NCBI RefSeq assembly: GCF_900187305.1
Contig: NZ_LT906434.1
Coordinates: 434,001 to 498,000 of the forward strand
Reading direction: 5' to 3'
DNA from: Neisseria zoodegmatis
GTDB lineage: Bacteria; Pseudomonadota; Gammaproteobacteria; Burkholderiales; Neisseriaceae
Length of the DNA: 64,000 nt
Position 1 is the first letter of the stretch; each line of letters begins with the position of its first letter. The notes beneath the pieces are model-generated. The model made no database searches. It was given only the letters and a program-made list of their open reading frames with translations, and had not been told where the DNA came from. Shown piece after piece: positions 18,291 through 28,729 of the stretch. The translations under genes were made by a program, and so were the position numbers.

Positions 18291-18462
18291 ATGTTATCAG
18301 GTCGGTAGTGGTGAATGGCTAAGTAACAGGCTCTTGGGCTGTAAAGGACAGTTTGGCCGTCTGAAAATTGATAAAATGATTGTAACTGTTGTTATTTTAT
18401 ATCAGTTTATGCCGTTTGTTTAAAAAATAATACCGAATATCACAATATCTGATGCTTTAATC

Positions 18463-18468
18463 TATAAT
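18463..18468 (+). promoter_or_regulatory. Candidate -10 box for the giant protein gene
   Basis: A consensus TATAAT lies about 150 bases before the start codon. The hexamer 17 bases upstream is a poor -35, so an activator or a different spacing may be involved. Confidence 0.35.
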
Positions 18469-18618
18469 GGACTTTGTTATTAACATATCGGGCGAAGCTT
18501 ATTTGCCTTACAGTATGTTGCCGGACTTTATATTGAACAACCGTCAAGATCTGAATGAGATTGAGCGCCTACATTTTTTAACTATAAGCATTTATTGCAC
18601 TTGCGAACCGGAAAACTT

Positions 18619-21600
18619 ATGAAATCTTATACTCTCAACATTACCCGTAACGGACAAACTGAAGCATTGTTTTTGGAGGAAGGCGCAGCTGCCGTTGTGC
18701 AGGCAGAGCCGGATACGCTCTATCTCGTGCTGGATTCGGCAGGAGAGGCAGTAGCCAATCCGCTAATGCAATGGGTGGAAAATGATTTGTGGGTGTTTTT
18801 GGACGGTGTTCAAGACGAATCGCCCGATTTGGTGTTGAAAGATTACCGCTTAAACTTCCCGATAGAAAACAGCCGCTACTTAAACGATACCGGCTCGACA
18901 TTTGCAACCGCCGCCGATGAAGCATCACTGGCTCGGATTTCTGCCTCAGTGGCCGAAGAAGTAGGTATTACCGGCTGGACAACCGGTGCGCAGTTATGGA
19001 CGGCTGCCGCAGTAGCGGGCGCGGCGGTAGCAGGTATTGCCGCGGCAAGCAGCGGCGGTTCCGACAAGAAAAACGACAACAGCAAACCGCAGGAAAATTC
19101 AGATAAAAATCTGCCCGAACAACCGGTAGGTAAACAAGATACGGCCAATCCCGACCGTCAGGATAATGCTGAGCCTACTCCACCAACTAAACCTGAAGAC
19201 AAGCAAGATACCGCCAATCAAGACAATACAGCCAATCCTGACCGTCAAGAAAATACCGAGCAAACCCCTCCGCTCAAGCCTGAGATTACCTTGAATCCGA
19301 TGGGGGAAAACAACGTTATCAATGCCGATTCCATCAAGCCTGAACAGGGTTTGGTGTTATCAGGCCGTCTGAATATGGATGCCGGATTGATTGCGCCTGC
19401 CGTATCGGTCAAGGTGGGCGGGAAAGTGTATGCCGCGGAAATCAGCGGTGATACTTGGCATCTGAAATTAGACAGTAACGCTTTGGCCGGTTTGCAGGGC
19501 GAGCAGAAAATCGCCATTGCCGTGACCGCGCAGGACGCAGAAGGCAACGCTCATACCCACACCGTCGAGCAAACCTACACTATCGATACCCAAATCACGA
19601 CACCCGTTATCGAAATTGATGCGGTGGCGCAAGACGACATCATCAATCTGGTGGAATCACAAGCGGCTTCGATTACCGTTACCGGTAGGGTTGTCCATGC
19701 GCAAAACGGTGATGAAATTGTGTTGAAAGTCGGCGAAGCCCAATATCGCGGTACGGTCAAAGACGGCGCTTTCTCGATGCCCGTAGATACCAAAACTCTG
19801 GTTAACCACGGCCGTATTTCTGCCGAAGTGACAACCCGAGACGATGCCGCAAACAGTGCAACCGGCACGGCAGAGCGCGAATACCGCGTGGACACCGAAT
19901 ATTCGCCTAAAATCAGTTTAAACAGTGTGGCAGGCGACAACATACTCAATCTTGCCGAATCGAAAAACAAAGTTACCGTCAGCGGCCAAGTAAGCGATGT
20001 GGCCGACGGAGAAGATGTGATCGTATCTTGCGGTTGCGAAAGCTGCGGCAGCGTGAAATGGATCGATATTTTAGCCAAAGTACGCAATGGCGCGTTTTCG
20101 GTTGATTTTTCGGGAGAAACGCTGAAAAAAGAAGGCTACAACCTGATTAAAGCCAAAGTCAGCTCACAAGATGATGCGGGCAATACGGCAACGGCAGAAA
20201 CTACCCAACGCTACAGCACCGACTTGGAAGCGCCGTCAGTTACCTTGTCGATTAATCCGATTGGCGGCGAAGATAACGTATTAAGCCCTGAAGAGCGGAA
20301 AGCAGCCGATCCTTATAGTGTTTCCGGCACAATTTCCGGCTTGCAAGAAGGCGAACGTATCGAAAGCTTGTCTGTATCCGTCAACGGAACGGCCTATTCT
20401 GCCCAAGTAAGCGGCAACATCTTTACCGCTGCAATACCGATTGCCGTGCTGGCGGCGGCAACCGAAGTGCGTGCATCGGCTACTGTTGCCGATGCGGCGG
20501 GCAACCGGGCCGCAGCAGAGGCCAGCCGAAGCTATACGGTAGGCAAAGCGACACCTGTTATTCATCTCGATCCTATTGCCGAAGACAATATCATCAACCA
20601 AGAGGAAGCCAGAGACGGCAATATTACTGTGTCCGGCAGGGTTGAAAATATTGCCGACGGCGTTTCTGTAAATCTGGCAACAAGCAGCGGCACCATTCAG
20701 GTAGCAGTTTCAGACGGCCGTTTCAGTACGTCAGTACCTTTGTCGTTTTTGGGATTTAAACACAATATTAAAGAAGTCTCCGGCACATTAAGCGCGTTCA
20801 TTAAGAATCCCGATGAGCCGTTAATCTTTTCTTCCCAGTCTTACCGTTTTGATTTAGCTAACAATACCAGCATCACAATCGACGGCATTACCGGCGACAA
20901 TGTGTTTGATGCCGATGAGATTGCCCGGCCTACCGTTGTTATCAGCGGTAAAGTCAACGATGGAAAAACGGGCGAGATAGTTACGATCAAGATAGGTAAA
21001 AATACCTACACCGCCACCGTGCAAGAAGACGGCAGATACAGCGCAGAAGTTGAAATAGAGCGCATCATTCCCGGCCGCAACGACGGTAAGTATGGAATGA
21101 GTGTGAGCGTGGATCGTATCGACCAAGCGGGTAACAGAGGCGACGGTAAAGCCACCGCATCACGTGATTTCCGGGTAGATAAGACACCACCGCAAGGCGA
21201 AATCGTTTTCGACAAAGTGGGCGGTGACGGTGTACTCAACCAAGAAGAGTTGACGCAACCTACCGTGACCATTACCGGTAAAGTAACCAAAATCGGCGAG
21301 GGAGATGAAGCCCAATCGGTAACCGTGCGCGTTGGCGACAAAGAGTATCCGGCTACCCTTACCGGCTCGGTGTTCAGCGTAGCCGTGCCCACAGATGAGC
21401 TGAAAGCCAATACTTCGGTTAGTGCTCAAGGTATGTTGAAAGATATGGCAGGCCGCAGCACGCCTGTGGCGGAAAGCACGGAAGCTTACGTACAGCAAAC
21501 CACACCGCCCAGCGTGTCTGTGACGGTGGATAGTATCAATGAGAATAACCCCATTAATGCCGCGCATCTTTCCGAAAAAGTGAGCATCAAAGGCTCGTTG

Positions 21601-24600
21601 ACCCTAGGCGGCACGGTTGTGGCGGATACGGTGAGCGTTACCGTTGAAATCGGCGGCGTTACCTATACTGCCGATGTTTCAGGTAAACAATGGACTTTAA
21701 ATGTACCCGCAACCACTCTTGCTAAAGAAGAAGAAGGCCGTCTGAAAAAAGTAGATGTGCATGTGAGTGTGGCGGATAAATACGGCAATACTGCTTCACA
21801 TTCTGCTGAAAAAACATTTGAGGTTGATACCTCTCTGCCTAAGCCGAGCATTGTGTTGAATGCGATTGGTGCAGATGATGTGGTCAATGCAGGATCGAGC
21901 GACAAGGTTACTGTTTCGGGTAAAGTCGAGGGCGAGTTTAAAGACCAAGATACCGTTACTCTGACTATTAATAATAAAGAGCATAAGCTGTCGATTGATA
22001 ACGCAGGCGAATTCAGTCTTGCTGTAGAGGCTGCTGAATTTACCGGCGCAGACAAACCGGTAGTGCGGGCTGCCATGACTACAACGGATGCTGCGGGTAA
22101 CGTCGGCACCGCACAAGCCAGCCGCGGATATAGCGTGAAGCAAGGGGATATCCAAATCAAGTTGGATACCATTACCGGTGACGACTTGATCAATGTAACT
22201 GAAGCTAAAGCCGGTAAAGAAATTAAAATTTCCGGCAGCGTTTCAGGAATCAAAGTTGCGCCTGGAAAAATGGTAGAGCTGACGATAGGTAATGAAAAGC
22301 TGAAAGTAGCAATACAGCAGGATTTAACATTCAGCACAACCGTTGATGCCGGCAAATTGTTGAATAACCCAGGCTATACCGTTTTTGCCCGAATCGCAGG
22401 CGAAGCAGCAACCTCGGCCAAAGCCGCCCGCAGCTACGGTGTGGACGATGTCGCCGCTGCCAAAATCGACCTTAATCAGATTGACACCGATTTCAGCTTG
22501 GATGTTTCCCAAACCGAAGCGAATACCCGCATCTACGGCAAGATTGAATTAGAGGGCAAGTTTGCCCAAGGCATGAACAGCGAACGTATGCGCCAAATCA
22601 CCGTAGAGATTGGCGATAAAGCATACAAAGCCGGTGTGAAGAGTGACCGCAGCTTCTTCCTGAATATTCCTACTGCCGAGCTGGCTGCCTTGAAAGGGCA
22701 GGAACTGAAGATAGGTGTAGAGGCCGATCCGCAGTTGTATGAGTCTATCAAGTGGGACGATGGTTCTTACAGAATTCGAGCAATAGACAAAAACACCCCT
22801 GTGCTCATTAAAGACGTTGAATTTACCGGTACGGATATTCAAAAAAATTCAGACGGCACATATGTCGTAGCAGAGACTGTCGGCGAACGCATGATCAATG
22901 TCAGCGGTACAGTCGGCGGCACAGCCAAAGCCGGAGACGATGTCAGCCTCGAAGTGGGTGGCAAAGTGTACACCGCGAAAGTAGGCGATAACCAAACCTT
23001 CACGGCACAAATATCCGCGCACGACTTGGCAGCGGACAGCGATCATGCCGTAAAAGCCGTGCTGCATACGAAGGATTTGTCGGGCAAAGCGGTAACGGTG
23101 AGCGATGTCGAGCACTACGCGTCTTTGAAGCAGGTTGACAGCGGATTTGTCAACGCGCACCAGCGTTTGAACAATGGCACCATCAAGAGCGACCACACGT
23201 CGGAAGAATATAATTTCCCGTATTTCATTGAAAAGATAGGAAGTTTGGGCGGGCGCAGCTACAACATCCCGTTTGGCGGCGAACACGGCAAACCGGCTGT
23301 GATTAAATATCACTTTATGAATTTGAATGAAATCAGCGAGTTGTCTGAAAACTACAACCGCTATATCGACCGCTCGTCTATGTCGACTTATTCGACCGAG
23401 CTGCAAGACATCGTGCGTGAAGCCTATAAGGAAATCAGCGAAGTAGCCAATATCCAGTTTGTCGAGGTCAGCAATAAAAACGAGGCCAACACCAACTATT
23501 TCATGGGCAACTTGACCAACGGTTTTGACGGAGCATCCGCCATTGCCTACAACGGCGGCTTGGTTGCTTGGAACAGCCGCCACCATTACGCAGGTTGGGG
23601 CAAAGCTTTCTTGAAATACACGGCGTTGCACGAAATTACCCACACCTTGGGCATGACGCATACGTCAAACGGCTTTACCGGCGATTATGGCAAAGAAGAA
23701 AGCATAGAGTTTTCCAACATGTCGTATAACGCCTATGCCAACAACGGTATTTTCTTAGACCGAGGCCAGCTGCGTCCTTACGACTTGGCTTACCTGCAAT
23801 ACGCTTACGGCCCCAACCAGAATACGCGCACGGGCAACGACATTTACACGTTTAAAAACTACAACATGTACAGTCGTGACGGAGACCGCTATATCTGGGA
23901 TGCCGGCGGTGTCGATACGTTTGATGCTTCCGAGGAAAAACAGGGTGTTAACGTTAACCTGACGCCGGGATCATGGATTTATGTGGGCGACAGCCGCGAA
24001 AAAACCTTCGGTGTGAAAGACAGAACCGAATACGATATGCGCAAGTATTTCGATTTGAAGGAAAAAGACAATATAGGCGGCCCTAAAGCAGGCGATAAAG
24101 TGACGCTCAACACCTATACCGAAGGCCAAGCGTTTATCGGGTTCGGAACACAGATTGAAAACCTAATCGGTTCGGCACATAAAGACGTGCTCACCGGCAA
24201 CAAAGCCGCCAACAATATTTACGGCGGTGCAGGTGACGACACCTTAAACGGCGGCGAGGGCGACGATTACCTCGACGGCGGAACCGGAGCCGACAAGTTG
24301 AACGGCGGTACGGGCAATGATACCTATATGGTTGATGATGCGGGCGATGTAGTCACCGAACACGAGAATCAAGGTGAAGACCATGTGTTCAGCAGCATAG
24401 ACTATACCTTGGGCAACCATTTGGAGCATCTGACCTTGATCGGTACTACCGCCATCACAGGCCAAGGCAATGAAGGCAACAACACCATCATGGGTAACGG
24501 TGCCGACAACACGCTCAATGGTATGCCCGGTAACGACCGCATTATCGGCGGAGCAGGCAGCGACACGCTTACCGGCGGCGACGGCAGAGATACATTCGTG

Positions 24601-24858
24601 TTCGACACCGCTTTAGACGGCAGCGTCGATACCATCACCGATTTTACGGCAGGCCAAGACATTATCGAGCTGAAAGCCACCATCTTCGACAGCTTGAGCA
24701 CCAATACCATGGATGAATGGGATCAATATGTGAAATATCATAAAGATACTGGCTATCTCACTTACGATAAAGACGGCAAGGGCAATGCCGATGCCATTCA
24801 CTTTGCCACGTTGGATAAGGATTTGGTAATAGATCACACCAGCTTCCAAGTCGTGTAA
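18619..24858 (+). CDS. Giant secreted RTX protein: BapA-like prefix, Ig-like repeats, serralysin-type metalloprotease
   Basis: 2079 residues from ATG 18619 (GGAAA upstream). Residues 1-125 resemble the prefix domain of BapA-type adhesins. A short hydrophobic Ala/Gly stretch and a Lys/Asp/Pro/Gln-rich linker (about 145-225) follow. Then come about 12 Ig-like repeats of near 100 residues, each opening like 'I-x-L-x-x-I-x-G-D-N' and closing 'D-x-A-G-N-x-A-x-A'. Near residue 1510 a metzincin domain begins: zinc motif HEITHTLGMTH (1671-1681) and Met-turn SNMSYN. RTX nonapeptides (GGAGDDTL type) occupy about 1869-1903 and 1969-1996. A type I secretion signal is expected at the C-terminus, and no Sec signal peptide is present. 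The only cysteines are 471, 473 and 476. No secretion genes are adjacent. It is probably a cell-surface or released adhesin-protease. Confidence 0.88.
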   Translation: MKSYTLNITRNGQTEALFLEEGAAAVVQAEPDTLYLVLDSAGEAVANPLMQWVENDLWVFLDGVQDESPDLVLKDYRLNFPIENSRYLNDTGSTFATAADEASLARISASVAEEVGITGWTTGAQLWTAAAVAGAAVAGIAAASSGGSDKKNDNSKPQENSDKNLPEQPVGKQDTANPDRQDNAEPTPPTKPEDKQDTANQDNTANPDRQENTEQTPPLKPEITLNPMGENNVINADSIKPEQGLVLSGRLNMDAGLIAPAVSVKVGGKVYAAEISGDTWHLKLDSNALAGLQGEQKIAIAVTAQDAEGNAHTHTVEQTYTIDTQITTPVIEIDAVAQDDIINLVESQAASITVTGRVVHAQNGDEIVLKVGEAQYRGTVKDGAFSMPVDTKTLVNHGRISAEVTTRDDAANSATGTAEREYRVDTEYSPKISLNSVAGDNILNLAESKNKVTVSGQVSDVADGEDVIVSCGCESCGSVKWIDILAKVRNGAFSVDFSGETLKKEGYNLIKAKVSSQDDAGNTATAETTQRYSTDLEAPSVTLSINPIGGEDNVLSPEERKAADPYSVSGTISGLQEGERIESLSVSVNGTAYSAQVSGNIFTAAIPIAVLAAATEVRASATVADAAGNRAAAEASRSYTVGKATPVIHLDPIAEDNIINQEEARDGNITVSGRVENIADGVSVNLATSSGTIQVAVSDGRFSTSVPLSFLGFKHNIKEVSGTLSAFIKNPDEPLIFSSQSYRFDLANNTSITIDGITGDNVFDADEIARPTVVISGKVNDGKTGEIVTIKIGKNTYTATVQEDGRYSAEVEIERIIPGRNDGKYGMSVSVDRIDQAGNRGDGKATASRDFRVDKTPPQGEIVFDKVGGDGVLNQEELTQPTVTITGKVTKIGEGDEAQSVTVRVGDKEYPATLTGSVFSVAVPTDELKANTSVSAQGMLKDMAGRSTPVAESTEAYVQQTTPPSVSVTVDSINENNPINAAHLSEKVSIKGSLTLGGTVVADTVSVTVEIGGVTYTADVSGKQWTLNVPATTLAKEEEGRLKKVDVHVSVADKYGNTASHSAEKTFEVDTSLPKPSIVLNAIGADDVVNAGSSDKVTVSGKVEGEFKDQDTVTLTINNKEHKLSIDNAGEFSLAVEAAEFTGADKPVVRAAMTTTDAAGNVGTAQASRGYSVKQGDIQIKLDTITGDDLINVTEAKAGKEIKISGSVSGIKVAPGKMVELTIGNEKLKVAIQQDLTFSTTVDAGKLLNNPGYTVFARIAGEAATSAKAARSYGVDDVAAAKIDLNQIDTDFSLDVSQTEANTRIYGKIELEGKFAQGMNSERMRQITVEIGDKAYKAGVKSDRSFFLNIPTAELAALKGQELKIGVEADPQLYESIKWDDGSYRIRAIDKNTPVLIKDVEFTGTDIQKNSDGTYVVAETVGERMINVSGTVGGTAKAGDDVSLEVGGKVYTAKVGDNQTFTAQISAHDLAADSDHAVKAVLHTKDLSGKAVTVSDVEHYASLKQVDSGFVNAHQRLNNGTIKSDHTSEEYNFPYFIEKIGSLGGRSYNIPFGGEHGKPAVIKYHFMNLNEISELSENYNRYIDRSSMSTYSTELQDIVREAYKEISEVANIQFVEVSNKNEANTNYFMGNLTNGFDGASAIAYNGGLVAWNSRHHYAGWGKAFLKYTALHEITHTLGMTHTSNGFTGDYGKEESIEFSNMSYNAYANNGIFLDRGQLRPYDLAYLQYAYGPNQNTRTGNDIYTFKNYNMYSRDGDRYIWDAGGVDTFDASEEKQGVNVNLTPGSWIYVGDSREKTFGVKDRTEYDMRKYFDLKEKDNIGGPKAGDKVTLNTYTEGQAFIGFGTQIENLIGSAHKDVLTGNKAANNIYGGAGDDTLNGGEGDDYLDGGTGADKLNGGTGNDTYMVDDAGDVVTEHENQGEDHVFSSIDYTLGNHLEHLTLIGTTAITGQGNEGNNTIMGNGADNTLNGMPGNDRIIGGAGSDTLTGGDGRDTFVFDTALDGSVDTITDFTAGQDIIELKATIFDSLSTNTMDEWDQYVKYHKDTGYLTYDKDGKGNADAIHFATLDKDLVIDHTSFQVV

Positions 24859-24875
24859 ACCGTATGCTTCGGCAG

Positions 24876-24901
24876 ATGCCGTCTGAAATTTCAGACGGCA
24901 T
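24876..24901 (+). terminator. AT-DUS terminator of the giant protein gene
   Basis: ATGCCGTCTGAA and TTCAGACGGCAT, two bases apart, followed by a T-run. Confidence 0.85.
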
Positions 24902-25041
24902 TTTTCTTTGAGATATTCTTGTTTTTTTCAGACGGCCTTAAGTGAAAAAGGCTAAAATACCGCCCTAAACCCGATCCCCGCCATCATCGCCGCGCGGGGG
25001 GCAGTCTCTTTCATCTACACGCCCCTTACGGAACCCGCCAA

Positions 25042-27375
25042 ATGCAACATGCCACCGCCGCCCAAATTCTGCACGACGTTTTCGGCTATCCCGAATTCCG
25101 CGGCAGTCAGGCCGAGATTGTGGATACATTGGCGGGCGGCAACAGCCTGCTGGTGTTGATGCCCACCGGCGGCGGCAAATCGTTGTGTTACCAAATTCCC
25201 GCCCTGATGCGCGAAGGCGTGGCGGTGGTGGTGTCGCCGCTGATCGCCCTGATGAACGACCAAGTGGCCGCGCTGCACACGGCGGGTGTGGCGGCGGCCT
25301 GCGTACACAGCGGCACCACCCCCGACGAAGCGCGGCAAATTGCCGACGATATCCAGTCAGGCCGTCTGAAACTGCTTTACGTCGCCCCCGAACGCTTGGT
25401 TGGCGAGCGTTTCCTGCGCTTTCTCGACCAACACACCATCAGCCTGTTTGCCATCGACGAAGCCCATTGCGTGAGCCAATGGGGGCACGACTTCCGCCCC
25501 GAATACCAACAGCTCGGCCTGCTGGCCGACCGCTATCCGCACGTTCCCCGCATCGCACTTACCGCCACCGCCGATGCCGCCACCCGCGCCGACATCAAAC
25601 ATTACCTGTGCTTGGAAGATGCGGCCGAGTTCGTGGCCAGCTTCGACCGCCCGAATATCTACTACCAAGTAATTGAAAAAAACAACGGTAAAAAACAACT
25701 GCTTGATTTTATTGTGAAACAGATGGCAGGGCAAAGCGGTATCGTGTATTGCCTGAGCCGCAAAAAAGTGGAAGACACCGCAGCCTTTTTATGCGAACAC
25801 GGCTTGGATGCCATTCCCTACCACGCCGGTTTGAGCATGGACGTGCGCGAGGCCAACCAGCGGCGTTTTACCCGTGAAGACAACGTTATCGTCGTCGCCA
25901 CCGTCGCTTTCGGCATGGGCATCGACAAACCCGACGTGCGTTTTGTCGCCCATCTCGACATGCCGCAAAGCGTCGAACATTTCTACCAAGAATCAGGCAG
26001 GGCGGGGCGCGACGGCCTGCCTGCCGCAAGCTGGCTGTGCTACGGCCTTAACGACTGGGTGCTGCTGCGCGAACGCATCCAAACCGGCAACAGCGACGAC
26101 ATGCAAAAACAAATCGAACTGCAAAAACTCGATGCCATGTTGTCGGTATGCGAAACCGCCGACTGCCGCCGCGTACTGCTGCTCAAACACTTCGGCGAAG
26201 ATTCCCAACCCTGCGGCCATTGCGACAACTGCCTGCACCCGCCCGTGCGCTTCGACGGCACCGTGCCGGTGCAGAAACTGCTCAGCTGCGTGTACCGCGT
26301 CGGCCAACAGTTCGCCGCAGGTTATGTGATTAACGTATTGCGCGGCAAAAGCGACGATTGGATTGCCCGCAACCGCCATCACGAATTATCCACCTTCGGC
26401 ATCGGCGACAACCTTTCCGACAAAGAATGGCGTGCCGTTATCCGCCAATGCATCAGTTCCGGCTATCTCACCGTCAACCCCCTGATGCACCAAGCCCTGC
26501 AACTCACCACCGCCGCCAAAACCGTGCTCAAAGGCGGCACACCCGTATGGCTGCGCCCGCTCAAACGCGACAAAGCCGCCACCCAAAAACCCAAAGAAGA
26601 ATGGCTGCGCACCGAGCGAGAAGAACGCATCTGGCAAGCATTGCGCGCTTGGCGGCTCAAACGCGCACAGGCCGAAGAAGTGCCCGCTTATGTGATTTTC
26701 GGCGACAAAACCCTGCGCGACATTGTTGAAAAACTGCCCGCCACCCCTGCCGAACTGCACGACATCTACGGCTTGGGCGAAGCCAAAATCAACAGCTTCG
26801 GCAACGAAATCATCGAAGTGTGCCAAGCCTTTACAGAACACGGCAGGCCGTCTGAACACCCATCCGCCTTGCCCGATACCGTTTCAGACGGCCTCGAAAC
26901 CGAACGCGACCGCCGGCTTTGGCAAGCCTTGAACACATGGCGCAGCCGTACCGCACAGGCAGAAGGCGTTACCCCGCACACCGTCTGCCCCGACGACAGC
27001 TTGCTCGATTTAGTCCGCAACACCCCCGAAGAAGCCGCAGACCTAAACGGCATCTACGGCTTGGGCGCAGTACGCATCGGCAAATTCGGCAGCAGCATAT
27101 TGGCCGTCTGCAAACCCTTTTCAGACGGCCTCAGCAACGAAGCCCAACACAAACGCCGCCTGATGCGCGCCCTGATGCAGTGGTGCGCCGCCACCGCCGA
27201 AACCGAAGGCGAACCCGAGCACACCGTCTTCAGCAAAATCACCCTGCGCGCTATCGCCGCCAAACAGCCGCAAACGCTGGCAGAATTGAGCGGCATACAC
27301 GGCGTGGACGCAGAAAAAATCGAAAAATACGGAGAGGCTGTGTTGGAAGTGTGCCGGCGTTTCGATAACCCGTAA
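25042..27375 (+). CDS. recQ: ATP-dependent DNA helicase RecQ with three HRDC domains
   Basis: A 777-residue 3'-5' helicase. Motifs in order: the Q-region [12 protein letters not shown], Walker [13 protein letters not shown], the DEAH box in [24 protein letters not shown], the [10 protein letters not shown] segment, and the zinc-binding Cys cluster [11 protein letters not shown]...CGHCDNC. A winged-helix domain follows, then three HRDC repeats (about 530-605, 630-700, 705-775), as described for Neisseria RecQ, which acts on guanine quadruplexes during antigenic variation. The linkers between HRDC domains are partly encoded by uptake sequences read in frame (RPSE..., VSDGL, SDGL). rnhB follows. 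Confidence 0.95.
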   Translation: MQHATAAQILHDVFGYPEFRGSQAEIVDTLAGGNSLLVLMPTGGGKSLCYQIPALMREGVAVVVSPLIALMNDQVAALHTAGVAAACVHSGTTPDEARQIADDIQSGRLKLLYVAPERLVGERFLRFLDQHTISLFAIDEAHCVSQWGHDFRPEYQQLGLLADRYPHVPRIALTATADAATRADIKHYLCLEDAAEFVASFDRPNIYYQVIEKNNGKKQLLDFIVKQMAGQSGIVYCLSRKKVEDTAAFLCEHGLDAIPYHAGLSMDVREANQRRFTREDNVIVVATVAFGMGIDKPDVRFVAHLDMPQSVEHFYQESGRAGRDGLPAASWLCYGLNDWVLLRERIQTGNSDDMQKQIELQKLDAMLSVCETADCRRVLLLKHFGEDSQPCGHCDNCLHPPVRFDGTVPVQKLLSCVYRVGQQFAAGYVINVLRGKSDDWIARNRHHELSTFGIGDNLSDKEWRAVIRQCISSGYLTVNPLMHQALQLTTAAKTVLKGGTPVWLRPLKRDKAATQKPKEEWLRTEREERIWQALRAWRLKRAQAEEVPAYVIFGDKTLRDIVEKLPATPAELHDIYGLGEAKINSFGNEIIEVCQAFTEHGRPSEHPSALPDTVSDGLETERDRRLWQALNTWRSRTAQAEGVTPHTVCPDDSLLDLVRNTPEEAADLNGIYGLGAVRIGKFGSSILAVCKPFSDGLSNEAQHKRRLMRALMQWCAATAETEGEPEHTVFSKITLRAIAAKQPQTLAELSGIHGVDAEKIEKYGEAVLEVCRRFDNP

Positions 27376-27426
27376 GAAGAGGTTGAAATGAGGCCGTCTG
27401 AAAACCTGAAAAAGGATCCTGAACAA

Positions 27427-28026
27427 ATGAATGATGTTTTTCTGACTGCCGGAGTCGACGAAGCCGGGCGCGGGCCGCTGGTCGGCAGCGTGTTTGCCGC
27501 CGCCGTTATCCTCCCGCCCGACCACAATCTCCCCGGTTTGACCGATTCCAAAAAACTCACCGAAAAAAAGCGCGACGCCCTAGCCATACAGATTAAAGAA
27601 CAAGCCATAGCATGGTGCGTGGCATCGGCAAACGTAGCCGAAATCGCCGAGCTGAACATCCTGCACGCCACCATGCTCGCCATGACCCGCGCAGTGCAAG
27701 GCTTGGCTGTCAAACCGCAAAAAGTTTGGATAGACGGCAACCGCATTCCCGAAAATCTCAAGGTCGCCGCCGAAGCAGTGGTCAAGGGCGACAGCAAAAC
27801 CATCGAAATATCCGCCGCATCCGTATTGGCCAAAACCGCCCGCGATGCCGAAATGTATGCCCTGGCCGAGCGTTACCCGCAATACGGTTTCGACAAACAC
27901 AAAGGCTACGGCACAGCCGCACATCTCGCAGCCTTGGAAAAATTCGGCGCACTACCCGAACACAGGCAAGACTTCGCACCCGTAAAAATGCTTTTGGCTC
28001 AGGGGAAGTTGTTTGATATTCAGTAA
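27427..28026 (+). CDS. rnhB: Ribonuclease HII
   Basis: The protein is 199 residues from ATG 27427 (AAGGA upstream); an earlier ATG at 27388 would start translation across a DUS (MRPSEN) and is less likely. The RNase HII motif [14 protein letters not shown] supplies the DEG-type Asp/Glu, with further acidic residues in LTDSKKL and AARDAEM-like [10 protein letters not shown]; the conserved KGDSK and HKGYGT are present. It removes ribonucleotides and RNA primers from DNA. It is close downstream of recQ (51 bases) and likely co-transcribed. Confidence 0.95.
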   Translation: MNDVFLTAGVDEAGRGPLVGSVFAAAVILPPDHNLPGLTDSKKLTEKKRDALAIQIKEQAIAWCVASANVAEIAELNILHATMLAMTRAVQGLAVKPQKVWIDGNRIPENLKVAAEAVVKGDSKTIEISAASVLAKTARDAEMYALAERYPQYGFDKHKGYGTAAHLAALEKFGALPEHRQDFAPVKMLLAQGKLFDIQ

Positions 28027-28136
28027 ACCGGTTGCGATACTTACAGTTAAACGGTTTCTAATTCGTCACGCCTCCACTGAATGACACAAATAAAAAGCAG
28101 GTCTGAAATTTTTCAGACCGGCTTTTATCTTTTATT

Positions 28137-28688
28137 TTACCAAAGCTCCTTAAACCAATTAAGCAATCGGTCTAACCAGCCGTCTGAAACCGTATTGGCT
28201 GAGGTAGTAGGGGCTTTCTGAGTGTCAGCCTCTCTATCCATGCATTTCCCGTAAATATAATCTTGAATTTGAAGATGTTTTTCTTGATCGCGCTTTAAAC
28301 AAATTCGACTTGAAAATCCGTCAAAATTAGGGGGTGGAGCAAACTGGTCATATTCACTCCCGCTTGGAATTAATTCGATAAAGTAAGGGGTGCTTTCCCT
28401 CAGCTTTAAATTTTGAAAATTAGAAGTATTTAACAGAACGCATTGATTTTCTGTGGGGTAATGCTTTTCAAAAGAATTCTTATAGTGCTATGAGTGAAGA
28501 TTACCTTTTTCGTCATTACTTGATACCATTATGACATACCAACCATTCAGCTGGTTTTTACTAATATATAAGCAAGGTGTGCTATTAATTACTTTTATTC
28601 CAACTTTCCCGTCAGGAAAGGGATTTTTTGAAAAAGCTTGGGTATTAGTTGAAAGTAAATACGAAAAAATTATAAAAAACAATTTCAT
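28137..28688 (-). pseudogene. Broken small secreted-protein gene (possible T6SS immunity), in-frame TAG
   Basis: From ATG 28688 the frame encodes a signal-peptide-like start (MKLFFIIFSYLLSTNTQA) and 66 residues up to TAG at 28488-28490. The same frame then stays open for a further 116 codons to TAA at 28137-28139, with protein-like content (e.g. STPYFIELIPSGSEYDQF, WLDRLLNWFKELW). This indicates one 183-residue gene split by a nonsense mutation, or a sequencing error. The last part includes a DUS read as VSDGW. Its position behind the VgrG-amidase pair suggests a periplasmic immunity protein; I do not recognise the family with confidence. Confidence 0.6.
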
Positions 28689-28729
28689 ATTGCAAATCTA
28701 CCTTTCAGATATTATTAGGTATTGATTGC

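Larger units (their letters stand above)
18116..18618. other. Divergent farR / giant-protein intergenic region
   Basis: 503 AT-rich bases that must carry promoters for both genes. It contains a perfect 8-7-8 palindrome (18268-18290), a DUS core near 18353 and a TATAAT hexamer at 18463-18468 with only a weak -35. No ORF was seen. Confidence 0.65.

Noticed and set aside
28488..28688. A complete 66-residue gene ending at 28488
   Set aside because: The frame continues with protein-like sequence for 116 codons after the TAG, so it is better described as a split gene.
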